In this document: positions 13,657 to 16,072 of the stretch, piece by piece
Numbering within the stretch: the stretch's first letter is position 1
How the letters are laid out: the number at the start of each line of letters is the position of its first letter
Source of the DNA: Casp-actino8 sp039800005
Lineage (GTDB): Bacteria > Actinomycetota > Acidimicrobiia > Acidimicrobiales > Ilumatobacteraceae
Assembly: GCA_039800005.1 (NCBI GenBank)
Contig: JBDLRN010000013.1
Location: 1 to 16,072 of the forward strand
Reading direction: 5' to 3'
DNA: 16,072 bases
The notes under the pieces: model-generated
What the model saw: only the letters and a program-made list of their open reading frames with translations
Databases searched by the model: none
What the model was told of the DNA's origin: nothing
Position numbers and translations under genes: made by a program

Positions 13657-15084
13657 ATGTCGTCCGGCACGAACACGTCAGGTGCACCGCGCTACCGTTT
13701 CGCCCCGTCGCCCACTGGTTTCTTCCACGTCGGCGGGGCGCGGACCGCGCTCTACAACTGGGCCTTGGCCAAGAATGAGGGCGGCACCTTCGTCTTGCGC
13801 ATCGAGGACACCGACGAAGCCCGCAATCGTCCCGAATGGACCGAGGGCATCATCGACGCTCTGGCCTGGATCGGAATCAGCCGCGACGACCCCACGTTCG
13901 AAGGCCCGTATTTCCAGAGCCAGTACGCCGAGGCGCACGTGGCGGCGGCCGAGCGGCTCTTCCGTGAGGGTCACGCCTACTACTGCGATCTCACGAGTGA
14001 ACAGATCCAGGAGCGCGCCAAGGCGGCGGGCAAACCGGGCTACGACGGCTATTCGCGTGATCGCGGTCTCGAACCCGGCCCGGGTCGCGTGTTGCGTTTC
14101 CGTGTTCCCGAAGGCGCAACGGTGGTCGACGATCTGGTGCGCGGACGAGTCGAGTTCCAGAACGACACCATCGAGGACTTCGTGCTGCTGCGAGGAAACG
14201 GGTCGCCCATGTTCTTGCTCGCAAACGTGGTCGACGACGTGTCGATGGGCATCACGCACGTGGTGCGCGCCGAGGAGCATCTGCCCAACACGCCCAAGCA
14301 GCAGATGTTGTGGGAAGCGCTCGGTCACACTCCGCCCACATGGGCGCACGTACCGGTCCTCGTGAACGAGCAGCGCAAGAAGTTGTCGAAGCGTCGCGAC
14401 AAGGTGGCGCTCGAGCAGTATCGCGCCGAGGGCTATCTGGCCGACGCGATGGTGAACTACCTCATGACGCTCGGCTGGGCGCCGCAAGGCGACACCGAGA
14501 TCGTGCCGTGGTCGCGCATTCAGAGTGAGTTCCGTCTGGAGGACGTGAACCATTCACCGGCTTTCTTCGATCTGAAGAAGTTGGCGGCGTTCAACGGTGA
14601 ATACATCCGCGCCATGTCGGTCGACGATTTCGTCGCCGCGTGCGAGCCGTGGTTGCACGGCGAGGCTGCGCCGTGGCCCGCCGATCGCTTCGACGCCGGT
14701 GTGTTCCGCTCGCTCGCCGAACTGGTGCAGACGCGCATCGTCACGATGAGTGAAGTTCCCACGCTCGTCGACTTCATGTTCCTGCCCGAGGCGCTGATCG
14801 ATCAGGTCGCGTGGGACAAGACCTTCGCCGCTGCGGATTCGGCCGCCATGTTGCGATCGGCGCGCGAGAAGTTCGCGGCAGTCGACTGGTCGGCCGAGGC
14901 GTTGAAGACCACGACCGAAGAATGCGGAACGGCGCTCGGGTTGAAGCTCGGTAAGGCGCAGGCACCGGTGCGCGTGGCGGTCACCGGTCGCACGGTCGGT
15001 CCGCCGCTCTTCGAAGCCCTCGAATTGTTGGGTCGCGATGCAGTGCTGACACGTCTCGATACAGCCATCACTCGTCTCGGCTGA
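13657..15084 (+). CDS. gltX: Glutamyl-tRNA synthetase
   Basis: Class I aminoacyl-tRNA synthetase that charges tRNA-Glu with glutamate; in bacteria lacking GlnRS it also mischarges tRNA-Gln for later amidation. The 475-residue length is typical. The Rossmann fold carries FAPSPTGFFHVGGARTAL (15-32), with HVGG as the HIGH-type motif, followed by LRIEDTDEAR. HVVRAEEHLPNTPKQ (201-215) and KKLSKRRDKV (241-250), the KMSKS-type loop, are intact. The C-terminal helical anticodon-binding region runs from about 340 to the end. It starts at ATG 13657 after a 9-base gap from TAGCGT, with no Shine-Dalgarno site. Whether it is discriminating or non-discriminating cannot be told here, though the nearby tRNA-Gln is suggestive. 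The DUF218 gene follows after 11 bases. Confidence 0.96.
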   Translation: MSSGTNTSGAPRYRFAPSPTGFFHVGGARTALYNWALAKNEGGTFVLRIEDTDEARNRPEWTEGIIDALAWIGISRDDPTFEGPYFQSQYAEAHVAAAERLFREGHAYYCDLTSEQIQERAKAAGKPGYDGYSRDRGLEPGPGRVLRFRVPEGATVVDDLVRGRVEFQNDTIEDFVLLRGNGSPMFLLANVVDDVSMGITHVVRAEEHLPNTPKQQMLWEALGHTPPTWAHVPVLVNEQRKKLSKRRDKVALEQYRAEGYLADAMVNYLMTLGWAPQGDTEIVPWSRIQSEFRLEDVNHSPAFFDLKKLAAFNGEYIRAMSVDDFVAACEPWLHGEAAPWPADRFDAGVFRSLAELVQTRIVTMSEVPTLVDFMFLPEALIDQVAWDKTFAAADSAAMLRSAREKFAAVDWSAEALKTTTEECGTALGLKLGKAQAPVRVAVTGRTVGPPLFEALELLGRDAVLTRLDTAITRLG

Positions 15085-15095
15085 CGGGTGGTCAC

Positions 15096-15860
15096 GTGAG
15101 CGACGATTTTCTTCCGCCGCCTCCGCCGGGATCGACGCCGGCGGACGGGACGATGGGGGAGCCGCCGCGCGGGGATGCACCCTGTGACGACACCCCGCGC
15201 GTCACTCTGCGTCCGGCCCGCTTCTTCGTGCCGCGCTGGTGGAAGCGGGGCGGCTGGTGGCGCTCGCTGCTCGCGGTGCTCACCGTGTTCGTGTCGTCGT
15301 TCCTCTATCTCGCCGTCACTCTCTTCCAAGTCTGGAACACCGGTCGTTCCGATCACGCGAGTCCGGTCGACGCCATCGTGGTGATGGGTGCGGCGCAGTA
15401 CGACGGGCGCCCGTCTCCGCAGTTGCAGGCCCGACTCGATCACGTGGTCGAGTTGTGGAACGAGGGCTTGGCGCCACTCGTGATCGTCACCGGTGGAAAC
15501 AGGCCCGGTGATCGTTTCACCGAGGCCGAATCGTCGCGTCGCTACCTCGTCGACGCCGGGGTGCCCGATGGCGCGATCGTGGGTGAGGACGAGGGCACGA
15601 GTTCGTGGGAGTCGCTGCAGAACGTGGCCAACCGCGCCGACGAATGGGGAGTGCGTTCGGTGGTGTTGGTGAGCGACCCGTTCCATTCGCTGCGCATCTG
15701 CCTGATGGCGAAGGAGCTGGGCCTCTCGGCTCACACGTCGGCCACCGACACCAGCCCGGTTCGGGGTTGGGCGGCGACCCGTGAGCACCTCACCGAGACG
15801 GCCGGGGTGGCGGTGGGGCGCATCGTGGGCTTCGGCACCCTCGAGCGCTGGATCGGCTGA
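15096..15860 (+). CDS. DUF218 (ElyC/SanA/YdcF-like) membrane protein
   Basis: A 254-residue protein with a Pro-rich, charged N-terminal tail (1-55), one membrane span (about 56-80, WRSLLAVLTVFVSSFLYLAV) and a DUF218 domain (about 90-240). The domain shows the family pattern VDAIVVMGAAQYDGRPSPQLQARLDH, then LVIVTGGN, SSRRYLVDAGVP, DEGTSSWESLQN and VVLVSDPFHSLR. DUF218 proteins such as ElyC and SanA are linked to cell-envelope integrity and peptidoglycan or lipid-carrier metabolism, but their chemistry is poorly known. The GTG start at 15096 lies 11 bases after the gltX stop, with GGTGG as a weak ribosome site, so co-transcription with gltX is likely. The membrane segment predicts the DUF218 domain outside the cytosol, as in SanA. 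Confidence 0.87.
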   Translation: MSDDFLPPPPPGSTPADGTMGEPPRGDAPCDDTPRVTLRPARFFVPRWWKRGGWWRSLLAVLTVFVSSFLYLAVTLFQVWNTGRSDHASPVDAIVVMGAAQYDGRPSPQLQARLDHVVELWNEGLAPLVIVTGGNRPGDRFTEAESSRRYLVDAGVPDGAIVGEDEGTSSWESLQNVANRADEWGVRSVVLVSDPFHSLRICLMAKELGLSAHTSATDTSPVRGWAATREHLTETAGVAVGRIVGFGTLERWIG

Positions 15861-15861
15861 C

Positions 15862-15904
15862 CGACCCCGACCGACCGAGTGGGCCGGCCCACCAGGTGGG
15901 GTCG
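15862..15904 (+). terminator. Possible terminator-like hairpin after the DUF218 gene
   Basis: CGACCCC (15862-15868) pairs with GGGGTCG (15898-15904), enclosing a perfect 14-bp palindrome GTGGGCCGGCCCAC (15879-15892). It lies just after the DUF218 stop and before the tRNA promoter. There is no T-tract, so it is not a standard intrinsic terminator. Confidence 0.3.
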
Positions 15905-15918
15905 CCCGGGTCGACCAC

Positions 15919-15924
15919 TACAAT
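15919..15924 (+). promoter_or_regulatory. Putative -10 hexamer of the tRNA-Gln gene
   Basis: TACAAT, five of six matches to TATAAT, 12 bases before the tRNA. It is the closest match to the full consensus noticed at any start in the window. No clear -35 was found. Confidence 0.5.
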
Positions 15925-15936
15925 CGTGGTGCTCCT

Positions 15937-16011
15937 TGGGGAGTGGTGTAACTGGCAACACAGCAGATTCTGGTTCTGTTATTCAGGGTTCGATTCCTTG
16001 CTCCCCAGCCA
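15937..16011 (+). tRNA. tRNA-Gln (anticodon CTG, positions 15970-15972)
   Basis: All arms fold. The acceptor stem is TGGGGAG with CTCCCCA; the D stem GTG/CAC encloses TAACTGGCAA; the anticodon stem GCAGA/TCTGT has loop TTCTGGT; and the T arm is CAGGG-TTCGATT-CCTTG. Discriminator G and the CCA end are encoded. Anticodon CUG reads CAG. The U1-A72 acceptor pair is typical of bacterial tRNA-Gln. It lies downstream of gltX, whose product may load it with glutamate if GlnRS is absent. Confidence 0.95.
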
Positions 16012-16013
16012 TG

Positions 16014-16038
16014 CGACCGGGCTTCGGCCCGGTCGTTT
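16014..16038 (+). terminator. Terminator after tRNA-Gln with a UUCG tetraloop
   Basis: CGACCGGGC (16014-16022) pairs perfectly with GCCCGGTCG (16027-16035) around a C(TTCG)G tetraloop and is followed by TTT. The hairpin is very stable but the T-tract is short. Confidence 0.75.
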
Positions 16039-16072
16039 CGCGTCACCGGAAAATTGTTGCGCTGATCACTCG

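Noticed and set aside
1..16072. CRISPR array, insertion sequence, prophage or toxin-antitoxin system
   Set aside because: No spaced direct repeats of suitable length, no transposase or integrase motifs, and no phage or toxin-like genes were found.

Overview
The window is a 16 kb piece of a high-GC bacterial chromosome. Gene content and order point to an actinobacterium: leuB, ilvE, cimA and gltX close together, frequent GTG starts, promoters of TANNNT type, and apparently leaderless mRNAs. A lineage such as Acidimicrobiia is my inference from overall feel and cannot be proved from this sequence. Nothing looks like a phage, plasmid, insertion sequence or CRISPR array. This is mostly core metabolism with some unusual regulatory DNA.

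Layout. Positions 1-3340 (minus strand) hold a tight operon read right to left: greA, an alpha/beta hydrolase, an ABC1/UbiB-type kinase-like protein, and a lipoprotein FKBP prolyl isomerase cut by the window edge. Divergent from greA, leuB and ilvE (3425-5406, plus) encode the dehydrogenase step of leucine synthesis and the branched-chain transaminase. A 141-bp inverted-repeat element (5420-5560) fills the space between ilvE and the convergent ureohydrolase gene (5564-6568, minus). The only long gene-poor stretch (6569-7092) holds GC-rich hairpins, then a phased array of DnaA-box-like repeats (6944-7039). Next comes an attenuator: promoter, a 12-residue leader peptide with four consecutive Ile codons (7093-7131), and a strong intrinsic terminator. 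It controls cimA, citramalate synthase (7243-8826). An unrecognised 172-residue protein and a large acyl-CoA dehydrogenase follow on the plus strand.

From 11235 to 13609 (minus) lie a TetR-type regulator with two fused DNA-binding domains, a DUF2237 protein, and a VIT1/CCC1-type metal transporter that overlaps the DUF2237 gene by ATGA. On the plus strand, gltX, a DUF218 (ElyC/SanA-like) membrane protein and tRNA-Gln(CUG) close the window.

How it fits together. LeuB, IlvE and CimA belong to branched-chain amino acid synthesis. CimA makes citramalate from pyruvate and acetyl-CoA, which feeds isoleucine, so an Ile-rich leader peptide is the expected sensor for it. At least ten starts have a TANNNT-like hexamer 6-9 bases upstream and no Shine-Dalgarno sequence. 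Two genes with real leaders (ilvE, cimA) do have purine-rich sites. This suggests leaderless transcription is the rule here. The most interesting items are the cimA attenuator, the DnaA-box-like array in front of it, the inverted-repeat element at 5420-5560, and the tandem TetR protein with a dyad on its own -10.
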